Under the pieces are notes generated by a model. That model saw only the letters and a list, made by a program, of their open reading frames with translations. It was not told the origin of the DNA and made no database searches. 25,964 nt of DNA from an uncultured Collinsella sp. (GTDB lineage Bacteria > Actinomycetota > Coriobacteriia > Coriobacteriales > Coriobacteriaceae). This document shows, one piece after another, positions 7,928 through 15,066 of the stretch. Position 1 is the first letter of the stretch. Each line of letters opens with the position of its first letter. Where the stretch lies: the NCBI GenBank assembly GCA_902464645.1, contig CABQKL010000017.1, forward strand, positions 1-25,964. The letters run 5' to 3'. The position numbers were made by a program, and so were the translations under genes.

Positions 7928-7953
7928 ATTTGGGACGGGCTTTTTAGCTAACC
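7928..7953. repeat. Copy 1 of a dispersed ATTTGGGACGGG repeat
   Basis: ATTTGGGACGGG, then CTTTTTAGCTAACC, follows the rsfS stop. The same string with small indels (ATTTGGGACGGGG, CTATTTTAGCTACC) occurs on the opposite strand at 15991-16017, behind ppsR. It does not form the rsfS terminator, which lies just downstream. Confidence 0.65.
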
Positions 7954-7963
7954 TTTACCGTTC

Positions 7964-8006
7964 GCCGGGCAGCTGCATCATTCGCAGCTGCCCGGCTTTC
8001 TTTTTG
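7964..8006 (+). terminator. Strong rho-independent terminator of the obg-rsfS operon
   Basis: The arms at 7964-7976 (GCCGGGCAGCTGC) and 7984-7996 are perfectly complementary over 13 bp, with a 7-nt loop and a T-rich tail TTTCTTTTTG. On the minus strand, at the end of dinB, the hairpin has no U-tract after it, so it is oriented for rsfS. Confidence 0.9.
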
Positions 8007-8015
8007 TCTAAGGGA

Positions 8016-9269
8016 CTAATCGTTGAAGCGGGATTGGCGGCCGAAGGATAGGGCGGTGTCGCCGAACTTGTCTCGGACGGCGTCGATAGCGACTGAGAGG
8101 TCGCGACGGTCGCTGGATTGGGCTCCGCGGTCGTCGATCTCGCAGAACAGGTCGGTCTGGATGCCGCCCTGATGGTCAAAGTCGCTCATGCCGATGCCCG
8201 CCAGGCGCACATGCATGCCTTCCTGCCAGATGTTATCGAGCAGCTCGAGCGCCACCGCCACGAAGATGTTCTCATCGTCGGTCGGATGCGGCAGCCGGCG
8301 CTGTGCCGAGCGACCGCTTCCATACGAATACTTGAGTTTGAGCGTCACCGTGGCGCCCGTTAGTCCCTGACGGCGCAGGCGGCGTCCCACTGACTCTCCC
8401 AACAGCGCAATCGCCGCTTCGATGTCCCCACGCTCAGTCAAATCTTTCGCAAAGGTGCGTTCATTGCTGACCGACTTGACCTCGCGACCTTCGTCCAAGC
8501 TCGTAACTTCGGAAACCTCGAGTCCCAGCGCACGCTGGCGCATGCGTTCGCCGTTGACGCCAAAAATGGAGGCCAAGGTGGATTCCGGTGCACGTGATAG
8601 CTCGCCGAGCGTGTAGATGCGCATGCGGCGCAGCCGCTCCTCGGCAGTGCGCCCGATGCCGCTCATGGCAGATACCGGCAGCGCGGCCAAAAAGCGCTGC
8701 TCGGTTCCGGGGCGCACGATGGTCAGCCCAAACGGCTTATCCCGCTCGCTTGCGATCTTTGCGACCGTCTTGTTGCAGCCCACGCCAATGGAGCAGGTCA
8801 CCCCCAGCGCCGCCACGCGGTCGCTTATACGCCGCGCAACCAGCAGCGGGTCCTCGGGTGCAAAGCGACCTGGCGTGATGTCGATAAAGGCCTCGTCGAT
8901 GGATACGCGCTCAACGCGCGGGGTTTCGTCGGCGAGAATCGCCATGACCTGTGCGCTGACCTCGTGGTAGCGATCGAAATGCCCATGCGTCCAAATGGCC
9001 TGCGGACAGAGGCGCCGTGCCTCGGCCGAGGGCATGGCGGAGTGCACGCCAAAGCGACGTGCCTCATACGAACACGTGGACACGACGCCGCGCGAATCGG
9101 CGTCTCCGCCCACGATGAGCGGCTTGCCGCGCCACTCGGGATGATCGAGCATCTCCACGCTCGCAAAAAACGCATCGAGATCCATGAGGCCCACCGCCGG
9201 ACCCGTCCAGGGAGGCGGCGTGACGCCCGCAGCATCTTCATAACCGTATGTATGTTCGCGTCTTTTCAT
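8016..9269 (-). CDS. dinB: DNA polymerase IV (Y-family, DinB)
   Basis: This is a 417-residue translesion DNA polymerase and the only minus-strand gene here. The first catalytic motif GLMDLDAFFASVE carries Asp30 and Asp32, with a Phe steric gate at 34/35. The second, RVSIDEAFIDI, gives Asp125 and Glu126. The thumb HhH region (SAMSGIGRTAEERLRRM) and little-finger domain follow. QTDLF at 371-375 fits a beta-clamp-binding motif, about 40 residues before the C-terminus rather than at the very end. The start ATG (9269-9267) gives about 20 residues before the core. No Shine-Dalgarno lies in front of it, and a -10 box sits only 6 bp upstream, suggesting a leaderless message. No SOS-type operator is visible. 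Confidence 0.95.
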   Translation of the reverse strand: MKRREHTYGYEDAAGVTPPPWTGPAVGLMDLDAFFASVEMLDHPEWRGKPLIVGGDADSRGVVSTCSYEARRFGVHSAMPSAEARRLCPQAIWTHGHFDRYHEVSAQVMAILADETPRVERVSIDEAFIDITPGRFAPEDPLLVARRISDRVAALGVTCSIGVGCNKTVAKIASERDKPFGLTIVRPGTEQRFLAALPVSAMSGIGRTAEERLRRMRIYTLGELSRAPESTLASIFGVNGERMRQRALGLEVSEVTSLDEGREVKSVSNERTFAKDLTERGDIEAAIALLGESVGRRLRRQGLTGATVTLKLKYSYGSGRSAQRRLPHPTDDENIFVAVALELLDNIWQEGMHVRLAGIGMSDFDHQGGIQTDLFCEIDDRGAQSSDRRDLSVAIDAVRDKFGDTALSFGRQSRFND

Positions 9270-9275
9270 GGCATG

Positions 9276-9281
9276 AGTATA
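9276..9281 (-). promoter_or_regulatory. -10 box of dinB, leaderless arrangement
   Basis: On the minus strand TATACT is followed by CATGCC and then the dinB ATG. Transcription would begin at or within a base or two of the A of the start codon. No good -35 box is seen 16-18 bp upstream. Confidence 0.5.
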
Positions 9282-9385
9282 CCGCGCAGCTCATGTGGGG
9301 TGCGTGTATGTGCTTGCAAATCGAGAATTCTTGTCTAAGATATGGATTTGCCTTCGACTATACCGAAGAAGTTGGTCTCACGGAC

Positions 9386-9414
9386 TTCACCTGCCCGCGT
9401 CGATGGCGTATTAT
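9386..9414 (+). promoter_or_regulatory. Promoter for the rpsP-lepB operon
   Basis: TTCACC (9386-9391) and TATTAT (9409-9414) lie 17 bp apart, matching consensus at 4/6 and 5/6. The predicted start near 9421 gives a leader of about 50 nt. A weaker second possibility is TTGCAA (9314) with TAAGAT (9336). Confidence 0.55.
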
Positions 9415-9436
9415 GTTCAACTGTTTGTTTGTAGTT

Positions 9437-9451
9437 GCAGCCTAAAGCTGC
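9437..9451 (+). other. Small leader hairpin in front of rpsP
   Basis: GCAGC, CTAAA loop, GCTGC forms a 5-bp stem 6 nt before the Shine-Dalgarno GGAGGAG (9458-9464). It may merely space or expose the ribosome site; autoregulation by S16 is possible but unproved. Confidence 0.35.
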
Positions 9452-9470
9452 TTGGTTGGAGGAGTTTCCT

Positions 9471-9812
9471 TTGGCAGTCAAGATTCGCCTTGCTCGTCAC
9501 GGCGCTAAGAAGCGTCCGTACTACCGTGTCGTCGTCGCCGATTCCCGCGCCCCGCGTGACGGTCGTATCATCGAGGAGGTCGGCCGCTACAACCCGATGA
9601 CCGCCCCCAAGACCATCAACCTCGATCTCGAGAAGATCGCCGACTGGCAGTCCAAGGGCGCTCAGCTCACCGACGCTGTCGCTGCTCTGGTCAAGGCCGC
9701 CAACGAGGGCGAGAAGACCGAGACCGTCGTCAAGAAGTCCAAGAAGCAGCTCGCCAAAGAGGCCGAGGCCGCTAAGGCTGCCGCTGAGGCCGCTGAGGGC
9801 GCCGAGGAGTAA
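9471..9812 (+). CDS. rpsP: 30S ribosomal protein S16
   Basis: The protein has 113 residues. The conserved N-terminus AVKIRLARHGAKKRPYYRVVVADSRAPRDGRIIEEVGRYNP begins with TTG at 9471, 6 bp after GGAGGAG. An upstream in-frame TTG at 9435 would put the Shine-Dalgarno inside the coding region and is rejected. S16 binds 16S rRNA early in 30S assembly. The core ends near residue 80; the rest is a Lys/Ala/Glu-rich tail (KKSKKQLAKEAEAAKAAAEA) that probably forms a helix, longer than the ~82-residue E. coli protein. The stop overlaps the Shine-Dalgarno region of khpA. Confidence 0.97.
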   Translation: MAVKIRLARHGAKKRPYYRVVVADSRAPRDGRIIEEVGRYNPMTAPKTINLDLEKIADWQSKGAQLTDAVAALVKAANEGEKTETVVKKSKKQLAKEAEAAKAAAEAAEGAEE

Positions 9813-9815
9813 ATC

Positions 9816-10100
9816 GTGCCTGAGGTTGACGCTGCACAGCTCGAGGGTGAGGCAATGCTCTCAGATCGCATCGCCGATCTCGTCGAATATCTCGTTGTTC
9901 AGATCGTCGACGACCCGGATTCCGTGAGCCTTGAGGTCATCGACGGTGACGACGCCTCCACGATTGAGGTTTCGGTTGCCGAGGATGACGTCGCTAAGGT
10001 CATCGGCCGTCGTGGCCGTACCATCAAGGCCATTCGCACGCTCGCCCGTGCACTGGCCGCTCGCCTCGACACTGCAGTCGAGGTAGAGGTTCTGGGCTAG
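9816..10100 (+). CDS. khpA: KhpA (YlqC) KH-domain RNA-binding protein
   Basis: This is a single KH-domain protein of 94 residues, with the GxxG loop in VIGRRGRTIKAIRTL. KhpA acts with KhpB/EloR in RNA binding and cell-length control in some Gram-positives; its position between rpsP and rimM is conserved. GTG 9816 follows GAGGAG (9804-9809) by 6 bp and is preferred. ATG 9855 (MLSDRIADLVEYLV) would give 81 residues, nearer the family norm, with GAGGG about 8 bp upstream, so the start remains open. The first 13 residues (MPEVDAAQLEGEA) are not part of the KH fold. Confidence 0.9.
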   Translation: MPEVDAAQLEGEAMLSDRIADLVEYLVVQIVDDPDSVSLEVIDGDDASTIEVSVAEDDVAKVIGRRGRTIKAIRTLARALAARLDTAVEVEVLG

Positions 10101-10104
10101 GACC

Positions 10105-10626
10105 TTGAGGTCCCAGTACAAAAACATCGCCCGTGTGGTCAAGCCGCACGGAAGGAAGGGGGAGGTCCTCGCGCAGCCGCTGCGGGGGCTTCCTTCTGTA
10201 TTGACGCCGGGTATGCGCGTCGCCTTGACGCCGCCGGCGCTCAAGCGCGACCGTTTTTGCACGGTCGTATCCGTCACCGATACGGGCGATGGCGATCTGG
10301 TCTCGTTTGAGGGTATTGACGACTTGACGGCCGCCGAGGGCATCACCGGATGCTACGTGCTGGCAAATCGTGACGACTTTGAGCTCGATTCGCTCGACGC
10401 CGCCTATACCGACCTGATGGGTCGCGAGGTGGTCGACGAGCGCTTTGGCTCGCTCGGCACGATTGTCGAGATCATGTCGACGCCCGCCAACGATGTTTGG
10501 GTTGTCGAGGGCGATCGGTACGGCGAGGTGCTGATTCCCGTGATCGAGCAGGTTGTGCTCGATCTTCCCGATCAGGGGACAATTTCCGTCCACGTTATGG
10601 ACGGTTTGATCGATATGGACAAGTAG
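10105..10626 (+). CDS. rimM: Ribosome maturation factor RimM
   Basis: The protein has 173 residues and starts with TTG at 10105, 4 bp after khpA; the Shine-Dalgarno is weak (CTAGGA), so coupling to khpA is likely. RimM helps assemble the head of the 30S subunit and binds S19. The N-terminal beta-barrel shows IARVVKPHGRKGEVLAQPL, the family signature (G.hG.kGev), at about residues 8-26. The C-terminal PRC-like barrel contains DLMGREVVDE.FGSLGTIVEIMSTPANDVWVVE and EVLIPVIEQVV. It lies directly before trmD, the conserved rpsP-khpA-rimM-trmD order. Confidence 0.95.
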   Translation: MRSQYKNIARVVKPHGRKGEVLAQPLRGLPSVLTPGMRVALTPPALKRDRFCTVVSVTDTGDGDLVSFEGIDDLTAAEGITGCYVLANRDDFELDSLDAAYTDLMGREVVDERFGSLGTIVEIMSTPANDVWVVEGDRYGEVLIPVIEQVVLDLPDQGTISVHVMDGLIDMDK

Positions 10627-10636
10627 GGAGGAAAAC

Positions 10637-11395
10637 ATGCTGATCGAGACCCTTTCGGTCTTTCCCGAGATGTTTGAGCCCGTCATGTCCACGTCGATCT
10701 TGGGCCGCGCCCGCAAGGCCGGCCTTTTTGATTTTAAGGCCTATAACCTGCGTGACTGGACGCACGACCGCCATCGTACCGTCGATGACGAGCCGTACGG
10801 CGGCGGGCAGGGCATGCTCATGAAGGTCGAGCCCATCGCCGAGGCCATCGAGGCTATTGGCTCCGAGGGCCCCAAGCCTACCGTGGTGTTCTTTACGCCC
10901 TGCGGCGAGCCCTTTACGCAGCATGTGGCCGAGCGCCTGCTCAAAAGCGAGCGCCTGCTGTTTGTATGCAGCCGATACGAGGGCGTCGACGAGCGCGCCT
11001 ATGCGTATGCCGACGAGCGTCTGTCGATTGGCGACTACGTGCTTACGGGTGGCGAGCTTCCCGCCATGGTCGTTGCCGATGCCGTCGTACGTCTGATTCC
11101 CGGCGCCCTTGGTGATGAGATGAGCAACGTCGATGAGTCGTTCTCGACTGCCGAGGACGGTGGCCTGCTCGAGTACGCGCAGTACACCCGTCCCGCCGAG
11201 TTCAACGGCGAGGGCGTGCCGCCGGTGCTCGTGAGCGGCGACCATGCCAAGGTTGACGCCTGGCGCCGTAAGAATGCCATCGAGCGCACCTGCCGCTGGC
11301 GTCCCGACCTGATCGAGACGGCGCGGCTTACGCCCGAGGAGCGCGCATACGCGCAAGAGATTCTGGACGCGTCGTATTCGAAGAGCGAGGAGTGA
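10637..11395 (+). CDS. trmD: tRNA (guanine-37-N1)-methyltransferase
   Basis: TrmD methylates N1 of G37 next to the anticodon, using S-adenosylmethionine, and prevents +1 frameshifts. The protein has 252 residues. It is a SPOUT methyltransferase with N-terminal IETLSVFPEMFEPVM, then DDEPYGGGQGM at 50-60, the trefoil-knot cofactor site in CSRYEGVDERA and SIGDYVLTGGELPAM, and the C-terminal helical domain (RPAEFNGEGVPPVLVSGDHAKVDAWRR). ATG 10637 follows GGGAGGAAAAC. The usual next gene, rplS, is not here: lepB follows instead and rplS is 7.8 kb away. Confidence 0.97.
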   Translation: MLIETLSVFPEMFEPVMSTSILGRARKAGLFDFKAYNLRDWTHDRHRTVDDEPYGGGQGMLMKVEPIAEAIEAIGSEGPKPTVVFFTPCGEPFTQHVAERLLKSERLLFVCSRYEGVDERAYAYADERLSIGDYVLTGGELPAMVVADAVVRLIPGALGDEMSNVDESFSTAEDGGLLEYAQYTRPAEFNGEGVPPVLVSGDHAKVDAWRRKNAIERTCRWRPDLIETARLTPEERAYAQEILDASYSKSEE

Positions 11396-11397
11396 GA

Positions 11398-11961
11398 ATG
11401 GTTCCTTCGCAGCATTCCGTGCTAAAGGGTGCGTTTGAGTGGATCGCGGTCGTCGCGATCGCACTGGTCGCTACCTTTTTGATTCGCTCGTTTGTGGTCG
11501 AACCCTTTGTGGTGCCCACCGGCTCCATGGAGTCCACGATCGAGATCGGCGACCAGATCCTGGCGCAAAAGGTGAGCCTTGAGCTCGGCCAGCCCGTCAG
11601 CCAAGGCGATATTGTGGTGTTCCACAACCCCGATGGCACCTCCGAGCATGATGTTCTCGTCAAGCGTGTTATTGCCACGGCCGGCCAGACGGTCGACCTT
11701 CAGGACGGCAAGGTGGTCGTTGACGGCCAAGCGCTCGACGAGGGCTATACGACCGGCATGAGCTGGCCGCTTTCGGTCCAAGCTCCCGGCGCTCAGGTAA
11801 GCTATCCCTACACCGTCCCCGACGGGTGCGTGTGGGTGATGGGCGACAACCGCGAAAACTCTGCCGACTCGCGCTACTTTGGTCCCGTTGATCGCTCTGA
11901 TTTGATCGCCGTGGCGCTTGTGCGCTACTGGCCGCTCAACCGCATCGGCACTATCGACTAA
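11398..11961 (+). CDS. lepB: Signal peptidase I
   Basis: LepB cleaves signal peptides from exported proteins at the outer face of the membrane. The 187-residue form starts at ATG 11398, 5 bp after GAGGAG. A GTG at 11392 overlaps the trmD stop but would sit directly on the Shine-Dalgarno, so I prefer the ATG. One transmembrane anchor spans residues ~13-29. The nucleophile Ser43 lies in PTGSMEST and the general base Lys89 in VLVKRVIA. Box D/E is VWVMGDNRENSADSRYFGPV. All catalytic features are present. It is the last gene of the rpsP operon; no terminator is seen before the glyQ promoter, which overlaps its 3' end. Confidence 0.96.
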   Translation: MVPSQHSVLKGAFEWIAVVAIALVATFLIRSFVVEPFVVPTGSMESTIEIGDQILAQKVSLELGQPVSQGDIVVFHNPDGTSEHDVLVKRVIATAGQTVDLQDGKVVVDGQALDEGYTTGMSWPLSVQAPGAQVSYPYTVPDGCVWVMGDNRENSADSRYFGPVDRSDLIAVALVRYWPLNRIGTID

Positions 11962-11974
11962 AAACCGCTATAGT
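11945..11974 (+). promoter_or_regulatory. Probable promoter of glyQ-glyS-ppsR
   Basis: The -10 box TATAGT (11969-11974) is good; the best -35 candidate is TCGGCA (11945-11950), 18 bp upstream and inside the end of lepB. Immediately downstream AGTACAGTAC is a short direct repeat. The leader of about 40 nt is too short for a T-box. Confidence 0.5.
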
Positions 11975-12020
11975 ACAGTACCTAACCGTGTAATCGTTTC
12001 GACGAGGGGATATTAGAGGC

Positions 12021-12932
12021 ATGAACGCTTCATCGCTTTCCTTCCAAGACATCATCCTGCGCCTCCAGCAGTACTGGGGCGAGCAGGGCTGCGTCATTAT
12101 GCAGCCCTATGACTCCGAGGTCGGTGCCGGTACCTTCCACACCGCGACCACGCTGCGCTCGCTCGGCCCCGCCGAGTGGCGCACCTGCTACGCTCAGCCT
12201 TGCCGCCGTCCTGCCGACGGCCGCTACGGCGAGAATCCCAACCGCATGCAGCACTACTATCAGTTCCAGGTGCTCATCAAGCCGTCGCCGGTCAACGCCC
12301 AGGAGCTTTACCTGGGGTCTCTTGCCGCTATCGGCCTGGACCCCAACGACCATGACGTCCGTTTTGTCGAGGATGACTGGGAGAGCCCGACCCTGGGCGC
12401 CTGGGGCCTTGGCTGGGAGGTCTGGCTCAACGGCATGGAGGTCACGCAGTTTACGTACTTCCAGCAGGTGGGCGGCATCGAGGTCGATCCCGTGCCCGTC
12501 GAGATCACCTATGGTCTGGAGCGCATCGCCATGTACGCCCAGGGCGTCAACTCCGTCTACGACCTGGTGTGGAGCTATCTGCCCGACGGCACGCCCATGA
12601 CCTATGGCGACGTGTTCCTGGAGAACGAGCGCGAGTTTAGCGCTTACAACTTTGAGGTCGCTAACGTCGAGATGATGCGTCAGAAGTTTGACGACTACGA
12701 GGCCGAGTGCCACTCCTGCCTTGAGCGCAAGCTGCCGCTGCCCGCTTACGACTGCGTCATGAAGTGCAGCCATGCCTTCAACCTGCTCGATGCCCGCGGC
12801 GCACTGTCCGCGGTCGAGCGTGCCAACTACATCCTGCGCGTCCGCGCCGTCGCCAAGGCGTGCTGCGAGGCCTATATGGCCGAGGTCGCTGGAGTCAACG
12901 AGAATGCCGATCAGGAAGGCGAGGTGGCGTAA
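12021..12932 (+). CDS. glyQ: Glycyl-tRNA synthetase alpha subunit
   Basis: The protein has 303 residues and is the catalytic class II core of the alpha2-beta2 glycyl-tRNA synthetase, which activates glycine with ATP. The N-terminus SFQDIILRLQQYWGEQGCVIMQPYDSEVGAGTFHTATTLRSLGPAEW and the segment QPCRRPADGRYGENPNRMQHYYQFQVLIKPSP hold class II motif 2. Later come GWEVWLNGMEVTQFTYFQQ and GLERIAMYAQG (motif 3). The ATG at 12021 has GAGGGG and AGAGG upstream. Typical actinobacteria such as Mycobacterium use a single-chain alpha2 enzyme instead, so the split form here is a lineage marker. glyS begins 3 bp after the stop. Confidence 0.97.
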   Translation: MNASSLSFQDIILRLQQYWGEQGCVIMQPYDSEVGAGTFHTATTLRSLGPAEWRTCYAQPCRRPADGRYGENPNRMQHYYQFQVLIKPSPVNAQELYLGSLAAIGLDPNDHDVRFVEDDWESPTLGAWGLGWEVWLNGMEVTQFTYFQQVGGIEVDPVPVEITYGLERIAMYAQGVNSVYDLVWSYLPDGTPMTYGDVFLENEREFSAYNFEVANVEMMRQKFDDYEAECHSCLERKLPLPAYDCVMKCSHAFNLLDARGALSAVERANYILRVRAVAKACCEAYMAEVAGVNENADQEGEVA

Positions 12933-12935
12933 GCC

Positions 12936-15032
12936 ATGGCAGACGCTAAGGATTTCCTGTTTGAGATTGGTACGGAGGAAATGCCCTCCGCACCGCTGAA
13001 CAATGCCGTCAAGCAGCTCGGCACCATGATTGCCAAGGGCCTCGACGAGGCCGGTCTGGCCCATGGCGAGGTCCGCGTGATCTCGAGCCCGCGTCGTCTG
13101 GCTGCGCTCGTGGCCAACGTCGCCACCGCGACCGATGAGGTACACGAGGTCAAGCGCGGTCCCGCGGCAAACATTGCCTTTGATGCCGACGGCAACGCCA
13201 CCAAGGCCGCCCAGGGCTTCGCCCGCAAGTGCGGTGTGGCTGCCGCGGACCTGGTCCGTCGCGAGGACACCGACGGCCGCGAGTACGTGTTCGCCGAGAA
13301 GAACATTCCCTCCGCACCGGCTACCCCGATCCTGACGGCCCTGTGCGAGAAGACCATCGCCGGCCTGCAGTGGCCCAACTACCGCAGCCAGCGCTGGGGC
13401 CACGAGCACGCTACGTTTGTTCGTCCGGTCCGTTGGATCTGCTGCCTTTTGGGCGAGGATGTCGTGCCCGTGTCCTTTGCCGATGTGACGAGTGGCAACA
13501 CCACGCGCGGACATCGCGTTCTGGGCCCCGGTGACCATGTGGTCGCCAGCCCCGCCGTCTACGAGCAGGTGCTCGAGGACGCCGGCGTGCTCTCTGCCGA
13601 GCGTCGTCGTGAGGCCATCCTTGCCGGTATCGCCGAGGTCGAGGCCGCTCGCCCCGGCTGCCATGTCGACACGCCCAAGAAGGTCTTCGAGGAGGTCATC
13701 AACCTCTGCGAGTGGCCGACGGTGCTCGTCGGTACCTTTGACGAGGAGTTCCTCAAGGTCCCGCACGAGATCATCTGCGAGTCCATGCTCACCAACCAGC
13801 GCTACTTCCCGATCTATGACGGCGAGGGCAAGCTGACGCGTGAGTTCGTGATCGTTTCCAACAGCAAGCCCGAGAATGCCGAGCGCGTGATCGACGGCAA
13901 CGAGCGCGTCGTGCGCGCCCGTCTGGACGATGCCAAGTTCTTCTACGAGGAGGACCTGAAGATCTCCCTCGACGAGTTCCGCGAGCGTTTGGCCAAGGTT
14001 GCCTTCCAGGAGAAGCTCGGTAGCGTGCTCGCCAAGTCCGAGCGTATTGAGCAGCTCGCGCTCGCCATCGCCCGTGAGGCCCATCTGGGCGCCCACCTTG
14101 CTGCAGACGCTGCTCGCGCTGCGCACCTGTGTAAGGCAGACCTGGTATCCAACGCCGTCGTCGAGTTCACGAGCCAGCAGGGCGTGATGGGCGGTTACTA
14201 CGCTATCGCGATGGGGGAGAACGACGAGGTCGCCCACGCCATTCGCGATCATTATCGTCCCCGCTTCGCCGGCGATGAGCTGCCCGAGGGCACCGCTGGC
14301 TGCATCGTGGCCTGTGCCGACAAGCTCGATACCATTGCCGGTATCTTTGCCATCGGCGAGCCCCCGACCGGCTCTTCGGACCCCTACGCGCTGCGTCGCG
14401 CCGCCATCGGCATCATCAACATCCTGCGCGATCGTCTGCCGATTGACCCCACGTCGCTCATCGACTTCGCCCTTGAGCTCTATAGCGAGCAGGGCATTGA
14501 GTTCGACGCCGCCGAGGTCGCCCAGCAGGTCCGTGACTTCTTCCACGGCCGCCTGGTGAGCATGGCCCGCGACGAGAAGATTCCGGCCGATACCGTTGCC
14601 GCCGTCTCCGCGGTGCACATCATCGCCCCGTCCGTCTTCTTCGCCCGCTGTGCCGCGCTCGACGAGGCCCGCAAGAACGATGCCGAGACCTTCGACAACC
14701 TGGCTACCGCTTATGCCCGCGCCGCGCACATCTCCAAGCCCGAGCTGGGTGCGGAGTACGACCGCAGCCTGATGGGCGAGGTCGAGCTCGCGCTCGCCGA
14801 CGCCTCCGAGGCCGCTCAGACCGCTGTCGACGCCGCCCTTGCTGCCGAGGATTACCCGGCCGCATTTGCCGCCCTTGCAGCTCTGCGTGCCCCCATCGAC
14901 CGCTTCTTCGACGATGTCATGGTCATGGACAAGGACGAGCAGCTCCGCGATAATCGCCTTAAGCTGCTTAACCGCTTCGAGGCCGTTTTCTCCGGCATCG
15001 CAAACATCGGTGAGCTTGCTCGCAAAAAGTAA
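12936..15032 (+). CDS. glyS: Glycyl-tRNA synthetase beta subunit
   Basis: The protein has 698 residues, a normal length. The N-terminus FLFEIGTEEMPSAPL is diagnostic, followed by the conserved SPRRLA, KRGPA, GFARKCGV, LQWPNYRSQRWG...FVRPVRWI and TRGHR blocks. The middle holds an HD-like region (DLVSNAVVEFTSQQGVMGGYYA) and GDELPEGTAGCIVACADKLDTIAGIFAIGEPPTGSSDPYALRRAA; the C-terminus is an anticodon-binding DALR-like helical domain ending FDDVMVMDKDEQLRDNRLKLLN. It binds tRNA-Gly and supports the alpha subunit. It is translated directly after glyQ. Confidence 0.97.
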   Translation: MADAKDFLFEIGTEEMPSAPLNNAVKQLGTMIAKGLDEAGLAHGEVRVISSPRRLAALVANVATATDEVHEVKRGPAANIAFDADGNATKAAQGFARKCGVAAADLVRREDTDGREYVFAEKNIPSAPATPILTALCEKTIAGLQWPNYRSQRWGHEHATFVRPVRWICCLLGEDVVPVSFADVTSGNTTRGHRVLGPGDHVVASPAVYEQVLEDAGVLSAERRREAILAGIAEVEAARPGCHVDTPKKVFEEVINLCEWPTVLVGTFDEEFLKVPHEIICESMLTNQRYFPIYDGEGKLTREFVIVSNSKPENAERVIDGNERVVRARLDDAKFFYEEDLKISLDEFRERLAKVAFQEKLGSVLAKSERIEQLALAIAREAHLGAHLAADAARAAHLCKADLVSNAVVEFTSQQGVMGGYYAIAMGENDEVAHAIRDHYRPRFAGDELPEGTAGCIVACADKLDTIAGIFAIGEPPTGSSDPYALRRAAIGIINILRDRLPIDPTSLIDFALELYSEQGIEFDAAEVAQQVRDFFHGRLVSMARDEKIPADTVAAVSAVHIIAPSVFFARCAALDEARKNDAETFDNLATAYARAAHISKPELGAEYDRSLMGEVELALADASEAAQTAVDAALAAEDYPAAFAALAALRAPIDRFFDDVMVMDKDEQLRDNRLKLLNRFEAVFSGIANIGELARKK

Positions 15033-15066
15033 GCCAGCCTGCGCATAAGCGCAAAAGGAGCCCCGC

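Noticed and set aside
9270..9360. An SOS (LexA) operator for dinB
   Set aside because: I found neither a CGAAC-N4-GTTCG-like nor a GAAC-N4-GTTC-like site upstream of dinB. AGAATTCT (9324-9331) is only a short palindrome.
11975..12020. A T-box riboswitch before glyQ
   Set aside because: The leader is only about 40 nt, with no T-box sequence or terminator, so it is far too short.
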